Shown here: positions 7,863 through 14,661 of the stretch, one piece after another
How positions within the stretch are numbered: the stretch's first letter is position 1
Layout: each line of letters starts with the position of its first letter
NCBI GenBank assembly: GCA_947626205.1
Contig: CANQRO010000032.1
Span: forward strand, 1-14,661
Reading direction: 5' to 3'
Source of the DNA: an uncultured Clostridia bacterium
GTDB taxonomy: Bacteria; Bacillota; Clostridia; TANB77; CAG-508
Length of the DNA: 14,661 nt
Notes under the pieces: model-generated
Seen by the model: the letters and a program-made list of their open reading frames with translations, nothing else
Database searches by the model: none
What the model was told of the DNA's origin: nothing
Translations under genes and position numbers: made by a program

Positions 7863-8867
7863 TCAATTTTCTATTTTTAATCCCAAATGTTTATATGCAT
7901 CTTGCATTGCAATTCTTCCCCTTGGAGTACGAGATAAAAATCCTATTTGCATTAAATAAGGTTCATACACATCTTCTATTGTTTCTACTTCTTCTCCAAT
8001 AGTTGCCGCAAGAGTTTCAAGTCCAACGGGACCACCATTGTATTTCATAATAATAGTTTCTAAGATTTTTCTATCAATTTCATCCAATCCTAATTCATCA
8101 ATTTCAAGCTTGTTTAAAGCAATTTTAGCAATGTCTAAGGTAACATTACCATTTCCAAGTACCGATGCGTAATCTCTTACACGTTTTAAAATTCGATTTG
8201 CAATTCTTGGAGTACCACGTGAACGTCTTGCTATTTCAAAGGCTGCATCTTTATCTATTTCAACACCTAAAATAGATGCTGACCTCTTCACAATTAAATC
8301 TAACTGTTCTGGTGTATATAGTTCTAATCTACTTACAATTCCGAAACGGTCACGAAGTGGTGTAGTAAGAGAACCAGCTTTTGTAGTAGCACCTATTAAA
8401 GTAAATTTAGGCAAATCTAACCTAATAGATCTAGCACTTGGTCCTTTTCCAATAATAATATCTAAAGTAAAATCTTCCAGTGCAGGATATAATATTTCTT
8501 CTACACTTTTATTTAAACGATGAATTTCATCTATGAACAATACATCAAATTCTGATAAATTTGTAAGAAGTGCTGCTAAATCTCCTGGCTTTTCAATTGC
8601 CGGTCCTGATGTAATTTTAATGTTTGAATTCATTTCATTTGATATAATATTAGATAATGTTGTTTTGCCTAGTCCTGGAGGCCCGTATAGTAATACATGA
8701 TCTAAAGGCTCCCCTCTTTTTTTAGCAGCCTCAATATATACTTTTAAATTTTCTTTTACCTTATCTTGTCCAATATATTCTTTCAAAGTTTTTGGTCTTA
8801 AGCTATTTTCAAATTTTTCTTCTTCAATATCTTCCAGTTCTGGACTAATAATACTATTTTCGTCCAT
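7863..8867 (-). CDS. ruvB: Holliday junction branch migration ATPase RuvB
   Basis: RuvB is the hexameric motor that, with RuvA, drives branch migration of Holliday junctions in recombination and repair. The 334-residue protein is full length. It shows SLRPKTLKEYIGQ, Walker A GPPGLGKT (62-69), Walker B FIDEIH (D113, E114), sensor 1 GATTKAG (159-165), the arginine-finger region LRDRFG (171-176), sensor 2 GTPRIANR (218-225) and the C-terminal winged helix ending in SRTPRGR (312-318). ATG 8867 is preceded by GAGGTGGAGC. The site lies immediately after the stop of the frame-restored rpiA (12-nt gap), so rpiA and ruvB form a tight operon. ruvA and ruvC are not in the window. The downstream neighbours are glycan genes instead of the queH/queA/tgt group often found beside ruvB in clostridia. 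Confidence 0.97.
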   Translation of the reverse strand: MDENSIISPELEDIEEEKFENSLRPKTLKEYIGQDKVKENLKVYIEAAKKRGEPLDHVLLYGPPGLGKTTLSNIISNEMNSNIKITSGPAIEKPGDLAALLTNLSEFDVLFIDEIHRLNKSVEEILYPALEDFTLDIIIGKGPSARSIRLDLPKFTLIGATTKAGSLTTPLRDRFGIVSRLELYTPEQLDLIVKRSASILGVEIDKDAAFEIARRSRGTPRIANRILKRVRDYASVLGNGNVTLDIAKIALNKLEIDELGLDEIDRKILETIIMKYNGGPVGLETLAATIGEEVETIEDVYEPYLMQIGFLSRTPRGRIAMQDAYKHLGLKIEN

Positions 8868-8879
8868 TGCTCCACCTCT

Positions 8880-9579
8880 TTATTTTTCTATTACTATTAT
8901 TGGATATCCAATAAATAATCCAGTTTCTACAACTCCAACAATATTTTTAAGTTTCTTTTCAAAATTTTCATCGACATTATGAAATACTGCATCTAATATA
9001 ATATTTCCGCTCTTCTGTTACAACTGGTCCATCTTTTCCCTTTGCAAGCCTTAAATTAACACTCTCTGCTCCCATATCTAATAGAGCTTGTCTTACAAAA
9101 TTTATTGCATCTGGTATAACTTCAATTGGAATTGGAAATTTATCACAAATGTTCTTTACCATTTTAGTACTATCCGCTAAAATATATGTAACTGGGCTTG
9201 AAGCAATATTTAACTTTTCTTTATACATTGCTCCTCCTCTACCCTTTATTAACCAATTTTCAGGGCTTACTTCATCTGCCCCATCGAATGACCAATCTGG
9301 TCTTTTAGTACTTAAACTTGTAGTAGGAATTCCTAAATTTTCACATAGCATTCTTATTTCATATGATGTTGGTATTGCTGTAATATTTAATTTTTTCTTT
9401 TTCATCCTTTCTGCAATAACTTTTGTTGCTAAAAGTGAAGTTGAACCAGAACCAACGCCTATTACATCCCCATCTTTTACTTTTTCTGCTATCTTTTTTG
9501 CTATTTTTTCTTTTTCTTCTAAATTAGTAATATCTCCATTCCATAATGATTTTTGTTTAGTGATTTCATTCCAATTCAT
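8880..9579 (-). pseudogene. rpiA: Ribose-5-phosphate isomerase A, reading frame interrupted by +1 nucleotide at a CGG codon
   Basis: RpiA interconverts ribose-5-phosphate and ribulose-5-phosphate in the pentose phosphate pathway. The first 190 residues are clear: GVGSGSTS (41-48), SFDGADEV (97-104, with the conserved acidic pair), KGRGGAMYKEK (112-122) and RLAKGKDGPVVTEE. The frame then reads CGG AAA TAT and stops ten codons later at 8977. Skipping one base at about 9009 (GAG [C] GGA AAT) restores GNIILDAVFHNVDENF and IVGVVETGLFIGYP, the normal RpiA C-terminus, ending at TAA 8880. The restored length is 232 residues, usual for the family, and the 3' end then abuts ruvB at 12 nt. ATG 9579 has AGGAG 9 nt upstream. 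A disrupted housekeeping gene next to an intact operon partner suggests that the shift is bypassed during translation or is a sequence error, not gene loss. Confidence 0.9.
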
Positions 9580-9650
9580 ATGGCTCTTCTCCTTTTATAT
9601 TTAATATTTTATAAAACACAATTTATAGTTATTACTTGTTTTATGTAGAT

Positions 9651-11561
9651 TTAAGGGTTTTGCTCAATAATTGTTTCTAATTGTGCATATGTATCTGTTG
9701 ATAACAATTGTTTAGATACAACTTCTCCATTTAACTTCAAAATTCTATATGCTCTAGATTTATATCCCGCATGACCTTTTTGTACAGTTTTGGTTGTACC
9801 TTTTGGAAGAGCAGTATTTGTACGATAAACTTTTTTAGATGGAATTGTTTGTAAAGTTTGTGATTGTATTACAACTTCATATTCTACATCTTCTTTACAC
9901 CCAAAAATATTAATAGTAATCTTTCCACCATTTACACTAGCAACAATTTTTATTGGATATTTTCTTGAATTTTTAAATATAAATTCTGGTCCTCCCCAAG
10001 ATACTGTTGCATCTGTACTTAAAGGCACATAACCTGTTGCAAAACGATGATTAGAACGTTTTACAATTTCTAAATTAGCTCTTAAAGCAGAATTGTATAA
10101 AGTAGACGAAACTTGACAAATTCCTCCGCCTATTCCATTCTCTACTTTTCCATTAACATATACTGCAGCAGTTTTATAACCTGCTTCTGCAGTTCTCTTT
10201 CCTACAACTTTATTGTAAGAAAAATTTTCACCTGGCATTACCACTGTACCATTTATTTTATTAGTAGCTAATCTTATATTAGTAGCACGATTTTTATTGC
10301 TTGTTGCAAAAGTTGTAGAATATGTAGCCAATAAATCTGGAAATGCTTCTACTCCAATTTGATTTGTTGTTACTTTTGGATGTGTTATTTTAAGTGGTAT
10401 AGTAATTTGTTCAGCATCAGCTAATAATAAATTATTAGCCTCTTCTATTGTAATATTAAAATCTATTCCATCTACATGTGGATATACAGTAAATGGATTT
10501 TTAGTATAATATGCATCTTTAGGTTCTTTGTAAATTTCATCACGTATTTTTTCTAAATTTATTGCTTGTGGCTGCTTTTCTTCAATAGGTAATTCTATTT
10601 TAATATTATTTTCCAATATATTATTACAAGCAGAAATAATACTTTGTTTTAGTTCTTCTTGCTTTATATATGCACCTTGTTTTCCTTTTGTAATTATTAA
10701 ATTTTGTCCATTTACTTCATAACTACTTTCCTTAATACCATCTGGTAAATTTAATTGTTGGCTAACTATCCAGTCTGTAAGACTTTTTTCATTATATTGA
10801 TATGCTGGCTTTATTTCAATTTTTGTTAAGATTGCATTTATTAATGTATAATTATCTTTTAATATTTTTCCACTTCTTCCTACAGCATATGCAATATCTA
10901 TAGCTTCATCAATTTTGTACTCCATATCGATTTGCTTTGGAGTTATATTATTAGTGCTAATATCTCCATGTACAACTGATATATTTTCAGTTATTTTATT
11001 TGAATATATATCATTTATTTTCTTATATGCTTCTTCCTTTGTAAGATTACTAACATCAATTCCATTTATTAATACCCCATTTGCTATTTTTCCGCTGTTT
11101 GTATGTAAAAGAGCAAATATTGTTGAGAATATTGCTAAACCTACAAACAATAAAATGGTGATGACTGTAATAATTATAGTGTATTTATTTAAAGCATTTC
11201 TTTTTTTAGTTTTACTACTATTTTTATTATCATTTTCATCTTTATTTTGTTCTTTTAAAATAGTATAGTTATTATTTTCTGTTTCTTTATTTACACTATT
11301 AGTGTTTTTTATTTCTTGTTCTGATATTCGTGCTTCAACATCTTCTATTTCTTCTATTTTTTGTGCTTCTACATTTTCAACATTTTGTATCTCTTGTTCT
11401 GATTTTTGTACTTCTATTTCTTGTTCTGCATTTTTTACTTCTATTTCTTGTTCTGATTTTTTTACTTCTACTCTTTGAATTTCTTGTTCTGATATATTAG
11501 TTTCAGCACTTTGTATTTCTTTATCTGCTTGTTCTATTATTTCAGTATTTTCCTCTCTCAC
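9651..11561 (-). CDS. VanW/YoaR-type cell-wall protein with G5 domain and acidic N-terminal repeats
   Basis: Domains in order: a cytoplasmic, Glu/Gln-rich region (1-120) with SEQEI-type repeats; one membrane segment (about 126-150); two peptidoglycan-binding-like repeats of the YoaR type (about 157-400, starting KIANGVLINGIDVSNLTKEEA); a VanW domain (about 405-555) with GENFSYN, GGGICQVSSTLYN (478-490) and NHRFATGYVP; and a C-terminal G5-like domain (about 556-632). It should be a type II membrane protein with its large domain in the cell wall. VanW domains occur in vancomycin-resistance clusters and widely in clostridial surface proteins, but their activity is not established. The presence of VanW does not by itself imply resistance here. 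The start is GTG 11561 with AAGGGG 6 nt upstream. It begins a transcription unit after a terminator-like hairpin and precedes rpiA by 71 nt. Confidence 0.92.
   Translation of the reverse strand: MREENTEIIEQADKEIQSAETNISEQEIQRVEVKKSEQEIEVKNAEQEIEVQKSEQEIQNVENVEAQKIEEIEDVEARISEQEIKNTNSVNKETENNNYTILKEQNKDENDNKNSSKTKKRNALNKYTIIITVITILLFVGLAIFSTIFALLHTNSGKIANGVLINGIDVSNLTKEEAYKKINDIYSNKITENISVVHGDISTNNITPKQIDMEYKIDEAIDIAYAVGRSGKILKDNYTLINAILTKIEIKPAYQYNEKSLTDWIVSQQLNLPDGIKESSYEVNGQNLIITKGKQGAYIKQEELKQSIISACNNILENNIKIELPIEEKQPQAINLEKIRDEIYKEPKDAYYTKNPFTVYPHVDGIDFNITIEEANNLLLADAEQITIPLKITHPKVTTNQIGVEAFPDLLATYSTTFATSNKNRATNIRLATNKINGTVVMPGENFSYNKVVGKRTAEAGYKTAAVYVNGKVENGIGGGICQVSSTLYNSALRANLEIVKRSNHRFATGYVPLSTDATVSWGGPEFIFKNSRKYPIKIVASVNGGKITINIFGCKEDVEYEVVIQSQTLQTIPSKKVYRTNTALPKGTTKTVQKGHAGYKSRAYRILKLNGEVVSKQLLSTDTYAQLETIIEQNP
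11310..11492 (-). repeat. In-frame coding repeats (SEQEI units), including a 27-nt tandem period
   Basis: Inside the VanW gene the five-residue unit S/A-EQEI recurs at residues 24, 36, 46, 54 and 80. At the DNA level the plus-strand 19-mer starting acttctatttc is identical at 11410-11428 and 11437-11455, giving a 9-codon (27-nt) period. Near-identical copies imply recent expansion by slippage or recombination, so copy number may vary between strains. The encoded segment is cytoplasmic by topology and likely helical or disordered. Confidence 0.75.
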
Positions 11562-11576
11562 TTTTTTCCCCTTTAT

Positions 11577-11621
11577 AAAAATATAAATCGTATTAAAGTT
11601 TATGCTTCATACGATTTATAT
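11577..11621 (-). terminator. Terminator-like hairpin between ftsH and the VanW gene
   Basis: A perfect 13-bp inverted repeat (11609-11621 and 11581-11593) with a 15-nt loop is followed on the minus strand by a short T run, and then by the Shine-Dalgarno of the VanW gene. It could end the ftsH transcript or act as an attenuator in the VanW leader. The stem has only two G-C pairs and the T tract is five bases, so it would be a weak terminator. Confidence 0.45.
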
Positions 11622-11645
11622 ATTATCATATAAATAAATTTTCAA
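11617..11645 (-). promoter_or_regulatory. Possible sigma-A type promoter for the VanW-rpiA-ruvB unit
   Basis: On the minus strand TTGAAA (11640-11645) and TATATA (11617-11622) are separated by 17 nt; a second overlapping pair is TTGTTG with an extended TG-A-TAATAT. The site is plausible because it is the only sizeable gap (159 nt) before the VanW gene. AT-rich DNA produces such matches by chance, so the call is tentative. The -10 element overlaps the first arm of the hairpin. Confidence 0.3.
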
Positions 11646-11720
11646 CAACATTTTTTCCTAAATTTTGACTTATTTTCTTATATTTTTCATTAATATTTAT
11701 ATTGTTTAAAATATATATTT

Positions 11721-13511
11721 TTAATTAAATATTTCTTCGAATTCTTCTGCAGTAATTGTTTCTTTTTCTAGCAATAAATTTGCAAGTATATGAAGCTTAT
11801 CTATATTAGCTTTTAAAATATTTTCAGCTTTTTTGTATGCTGCATCTATTAGTGTTTTTACTTCTATACCAATTACGTCTTCTATTTCTTCTCCAAACAT
11901 ATTTAAATTATCACTATCTTCTAACGAAATTGGTCCTAACCTATCACTCATTCCATAAGCAACTACCATATCTTTTGCAATATCTGTTGCCACTTGTATA
12001 TCATTTCTTGCTCCTGTTGATATATCATTCAATGCCAATTTTTCTGCTGTTCTTCCTCCAAGTAATCCTACTAATCTTTCTTCTAACTCTGTTTTTGATC
12101 TATAGAATTTGTCTTCGTTAGACTTATACATTGTATATCCGCCTGCTACACCTCTTGGAATAATAGAAATTTCTTTTAATGGTTCTGAAGTCTCTAAAAA
12201 TTTGCCAACAATAGCATGTCCAGCTTCATGGTATGCAGTTAAGCGTTTTTCTTTGTCTGATATTACTCTTTCTTTCTTTTGAATTCCCACTGTTACTTTT
12301 TTTACAGCTTCTTCAATATCTTCTTGGCAAATTACATCATGACCATTTATTGTTGCAATTATTGCAGATTCATTTAAAATATTAGCTAGTTCTGCACCGG
12401 TATATCCTGCTGTATCTTCTGCAATACTTTTTAGTGACACTTCGCTTGAAAATTTCTTTTCTTTAGAATGAATTTTTAGTATTTCTTCCCTGCCTCGTAC
12501 ATCTGGTGGTGCTATTGTAATTTGACGGTCAAATCTTCCAGGTCGTAATAATGCTTTATCTAGCATTTCCGGTCTGTTAGTAGCTGCAAGCACTATAATT
12601 GTTTCATTATCTTCAAATCCATCCATTTCTACTAAAAGTTGGTTCAAAGTTTGATTATTCTCAGATTCTGCTCCACTATTACTTGTTCTTCTAGAACCTA
12701 TTGCATCTATTTCATCTATGAATACAATGCAAGGAGCTAACTTTCTTGCTTTTTCAAATAATTTACGTACACGAGATGCTCCAAGTCCTGCAAACATTTC
12801 TATAAACTCAGAACCACTCATTGAAATAAAAGGTACTTTTGCTTCTCCTGCAATTGCTTTTGCAATTAAAGTTTTTCCTGTTCCTGGTTTACCATATAGT
12901 AAAATTCCTTTAGGTATTTTTGCTCCCATATCGTAAAAACGTTGAGGCTCTTTTAGGAAATCTACAACTTCTATTAATTCTTTCTTTTCTTCTTCTAATC
13001 CTGCTATATCACTAAATTTAACGTCTGTTTTGTTTTCTACACCATCATATACTTTACCTTTTTCCCCCAATCCCTGCATTTGAAAAATTAATACAAACAA
13101 TGCTACCATAAGTAATGTTGGTAAAATATTTAATAAAACTGATGGAATCTTTAAAAATATATTTTGTTGTTTTTGAATAAGTTCAAATTCATTGCCTTCT
13201 TTTACTTGTTCTTGAATTAATTCTATAAATGCTTGTGTGTTTGGTACAATTGCTGTTTTTTCTTCATCTTCACCTTTTAATTTAACTTTAACAGTAGTAC
13301 TACCAACTGTCATTTCAATTTTCTCAATTTCTTGATTATTCAAACTAGTAATTAATTCAGTATATGCTAAATTTTTCTCATTATCTTGATTTTTATTATT
13401 TACTAATATTAATACTAATGTAATTATACCTATAATTACTATGGTTAAACATGCTATTAATACATATAGTTTGTTTTTTTCACTCTTCTGATTTCTTTTA
13501 TTTCTATCCAT
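11721..13511 (-). CDS. ftsH: ATP-dependent zinc metalloprotease FtsH
   Basis: FtsH is the membrane-bound AAA+ protease that degrades misfolded membrane proteins and some regulators. The 596-residue protein shows two membrane helices (about 16-37 and 126-146) flanking a small extracytoplasmic domain. The AAA module has Walker A GKPGTGKT (207-214), pore motif FIEMFAG (236-242), Walker B VFIDEIDA (263-270), sensor Asn312 and the arginine-finger region LRPGRFDR (322-329). The M41 protease has the zinc motif HEAGH (428-432), with Asp504 in STGARND the likely third ligand. Pore and Walker A residues differ slightly from the commonest forms (A for V after MF, K for P after G) but key residues are intact. 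The C-terminus stops right after the protease domain, with no long tail. ATG 13511 has AAGGA 8 nt upstream and follows the DUF1189 gene by 39 nt. Confidence 0.97.
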   Translation of the reverse strand: MDRNKRNQKSEKNKLYVLIACLTIVIIGIITLVLILVNNKNQDNEKNLAYTELITSLNNQEIEKIEMTVGSTTVKVKLKGEDEEKTAIVPNTQAFIELIQEQVKEGNEFELIQKQQNIFLKIPSVLLNILPTLLMVALFVLIFQMQGLGEKGKVYDGVENKTDVKFSDIAGLEEEKKELIEVVDFLKEPQRFYDMGAKIPKGILLYGKPGTGKTLIAKAIAGEAKVPFISMSGSEFIEMFAGLGASRVRKLFEKARKLAPCIVFIDEIDAIGSRRTSNSGAESENNQTLNQLLVEMDGFEDNETIIVLAATNRPEMLDKALLRPGRFDRQITIAPPDVRGREEILKIHSKEKKFSSEVSLKSIAEDTAGYTGAELANILNESAIIATINGHDVICQEDIEEAVKKVTVGIQKKERVISDKEKRLTAYHEAGHAIVGKFLETSEPLKEISIIPRGVAGGYTMYKSNEDKFYRSKTELEERLVGLLGGRTAEKLALNDISTGARNDIQVATDIAKDMVVAYGMSDRLGPISLEDSDNLNMFGEEIEDVIGIEVKTLIDAAYKKAENILKANIDKLHILANLLLEKETITAEEFEEIFN

Positions 13512-13550
13512 CTTAAAGTTCCTTCCTAAATTTGTTAAAATATTGTTTTA

Positions 13551-14661
13551 TTAATCATTATTTTGAAAATTGCTTGTCTCTTGTGGTGCTAGTCCACCCA
13601 AGTTATTTTCCTTTCTTTTTCTCTTTTGCTTTTCTCCATTATTAGTATTATCTTTTCCTTTATTATTTACTTTGCTTTTTTCTTTTTCCTCATCATGTTC
13701 TTTTCTTTGCTTTTTAGTACTGTTATCTTTTACATCTTTATTGTCTTCTTTATTCTTTTCTTTACTCTTTTCATCTTCTTTATTTTCTTTTTGGCTAGGT
13801 TCTTGTTCTTTATTATTTTCTTCTTTATTTTTATTTTTCTCTTCTTCTTGTTTCTCGTTTTTATTATTTTCTAGCTCTTTTCTTACTTTTTCTTGTTCCT
13901 CAATAATTTTCATCAATTCTAATTGGCGATTTACTAAGTCCGTTCTAATCATTAATATTGCAACAATTACATATATATATGAAATTGTTGTATACATCCA
14001 GTTAAAATATTTTACTGTAATTCCTGTAAATGTATTGAATATAATATATATTAAATTTAATATTATAGGTAAAGTTAAAGCATGAATACCAATATTCATA
14101 GTAGCTTTAAATCGTAGCTTCATTCCGGCAATTCTAGATACAATAAACCCTAATACTGCTAGCATAACTGCATCTACAAAAATACTTGTAAGGTATATTA
14201 TATATAAATAAATTAACATTGTAAAAAAGAAAGCTGAATATATTGCTGGCATATTCAAATTTTTAATAAAATTTACTACAGCTTCTTTATCAAAAGAATA
14301 AATTTGATATGTATCTGCTAAATTTTTATATATATACTCCATGTTTTGGCTTAATATTTCATTTTTATAAATTAACCTATCATTTGTTATTAAAATTGAA
14401 TTATCATACGCATTAAGTTTTTCTTTAAAAGCAGTTAATTCATCTTCAGACATACTTTTCGTATTTATTGCTATATATTGAATAAGTGGATGCTTTTCGT
14501 CTTCTATTTCAAGCATTTCTCCATTATTAATACTTAATATTCCATTTTCAAAATTAATATCCTCTATATGTTCGTTAAAATATCGAATTGAACTATTTAA
14601 TGTTAAACCAAATTTATATGAAAAAACTGCTGTAATTATAATTGTAAATATTAATACAAGC
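13551..14661 (-). CDS. DUF1189-like membrane protein with a long charged C-terminal tail (5' end cut by window edge)
   Basis: The reading frame is open from the window edge to TAA at 13551, so the true start lies beyond 14661; an internal ATG at 14516 would omit the first visible membrane helix (VLIFTIIITAVFSYKF) and is not the start. After that helix comes a roughly 130-residue extracytoplasmic domain, then about four membrane helices including GMKLRFKATMNIGIHA and LTLPIIL, a pattern that fits DUF1189 (function unknown). From about 14516-3x210 onward the last ~110 residues are almost entirely K, E, N, D and Q, ending in QETSNFQNND. The tail is probably cytoplasmic and disordered. The gene lies 39 nt upstream of ftsH and is likely co-transcribed; a substrate or modulator relation with FtsH is only a guess. 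Family assignment is by motif memory. Confidence 0.65.
   Translation of the reverse strand, partial: LVLIFTIIITAVFSYKFGLTLNSSIRYFNEHIEDINFENGILSINNGEMLEIEDEKHPLIQYIAINTKSMSEDELTAFKEKLNAYDNSILITNDRLIYKNEILSQNMEYIYKNLADTYQIYSFDKEAVVNFIKNLNMPAIYSAFFFTMLIYLYIIYLTSIFVDAVMLAVLGFIVSRIAGMKLRFKATMNIGIHALTLPIILNLIYIIFNTFTGITVKYFNWMYTTISYIYVIVAILMIRTDLVNRQLELMKIIEEQEKVRKELENNKNEKQEEEKNKNKEENNKEQEPSQKENKEDEKSKEKNKEDNKDVKDNSTKKQRKEHDEEKEKSKVNNKGKDNTNNGEKQKRKRKENNLGGLAPQETSNFQNND

Noticed and set aside
7770..7868. 31-codon ORF overlapping the ruvB stop (TTG start, TTGA overlap)
   Set aside because: The frame is open, but there is no ribosome binding site, it has a rare start, and it ends inside the hairpin; a frame of this length is expected by chance in 100 nt.
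5221..9015. Both frameshifts as ordinary long-read homopolymer errors
   Set aside because: At 9009 the extra C stands between G and GG, not in a run. At 5236-5238 a GG or TTT expansion is possible, but the shared CGG context makes coincidence less likely; read data would settle it.
9611..9644. Inverted repeat ATAAAACA / TGTTTTAT between the VanW gene and rpiA as a terminator
   Set aside because: It has only 8 pairs, an 18-nt loop and no T run, so support is too weak.
9651..11561. Glycopeptide resistance gene vanW
   Set aside because: VanW domains are common in clostridial wall proteins, and no vanH, vanA/B, vanX, vanR or vanS lies nearby.
13570..14085. Plus-strand reading frame of 171 codons opposite the DUF1189 gene
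   Set aside because: It is the mirror of the K/E-rich tail (giving S/F/L-rich peptide) and has no ribosome binding site; other plus-strand frames in the window are likewise shadows.

Overview
The window comes from a strongly AT-rich genome, and every gene I can support lies on the minus strand. The housekeeping genes (ruvB, rpiA, ftsH), a VanW/G5 surface protein, a DUF1189 membrane protein, short intergenic gaps, GGAGG-type ribosome binding sites and some GTG starts all point to a low-GC Firmicute. It is probably an uncultured, gut-type clostridial lineage; I cannot name the species.

In transcription order (high to low coordinates) the layout has three parts. (1) 14661-11721: a 5'-truncated DUF1189 membrane protein with a long charged tail, then ftsH. 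(2) A 159-nt gap with a terminator-like hairpin and a possible promoter, then a VanW-domain protein, rpiA and ruvB. (3) 7758-628: a surface-glycan island. It holds a DPM1-like GT2 with its DUF2304 partner, a Wzx-type flippase, a frameshifted GT2, a second GT2, a GT4 and a large GT-C-like membrane protein. The DNA then returns to a housekeeping gene, queH, cut by the window edge at its 3' end. The genes are tightly packed (overlaps of 8 nt, gaps of 1-50 nt), so the island looks like part of a long operon with ruvB and queH. Together it could build a lipid-linked oligosaccharide, flip it and finish it outside the cell; no initiating sugar-phosphate transferase is in the window.

The most striking observation concerns reading frames. 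Two genes, rpiA and a GT2 glycosyltransferase, each carry one extra nucleotide that breaks the frame. Going through all real genes here (about 4,700 codons), I find only two in-frame CGG codons, and they are exactly the two frameshift sites. In both cases skipping the C and reading the overlapping GGN (Gly) codon restores the full conserved protein. In both the extra C does not extend a homopolymer. This suggests +1 frameshifting at an undecoded ('hungry' or unassigned) CGG codon rather than ordinary sequencing error or gene decay.

A second recurring structure is an AGGAG(G) ribosome binding site 37-39 nt upstream of its start codon, with a perfect or near-perfect hairpin filling the gap so that folding would restore a normal 11-12 nt spacing. 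It occurs twice, before queH and before the first island gene, i.e. at the two edges of the glycan island. There are no RNA genes, CRISPR arrays or insertion sequences that I can see, and no gene-free stretch longer than 300 nt.
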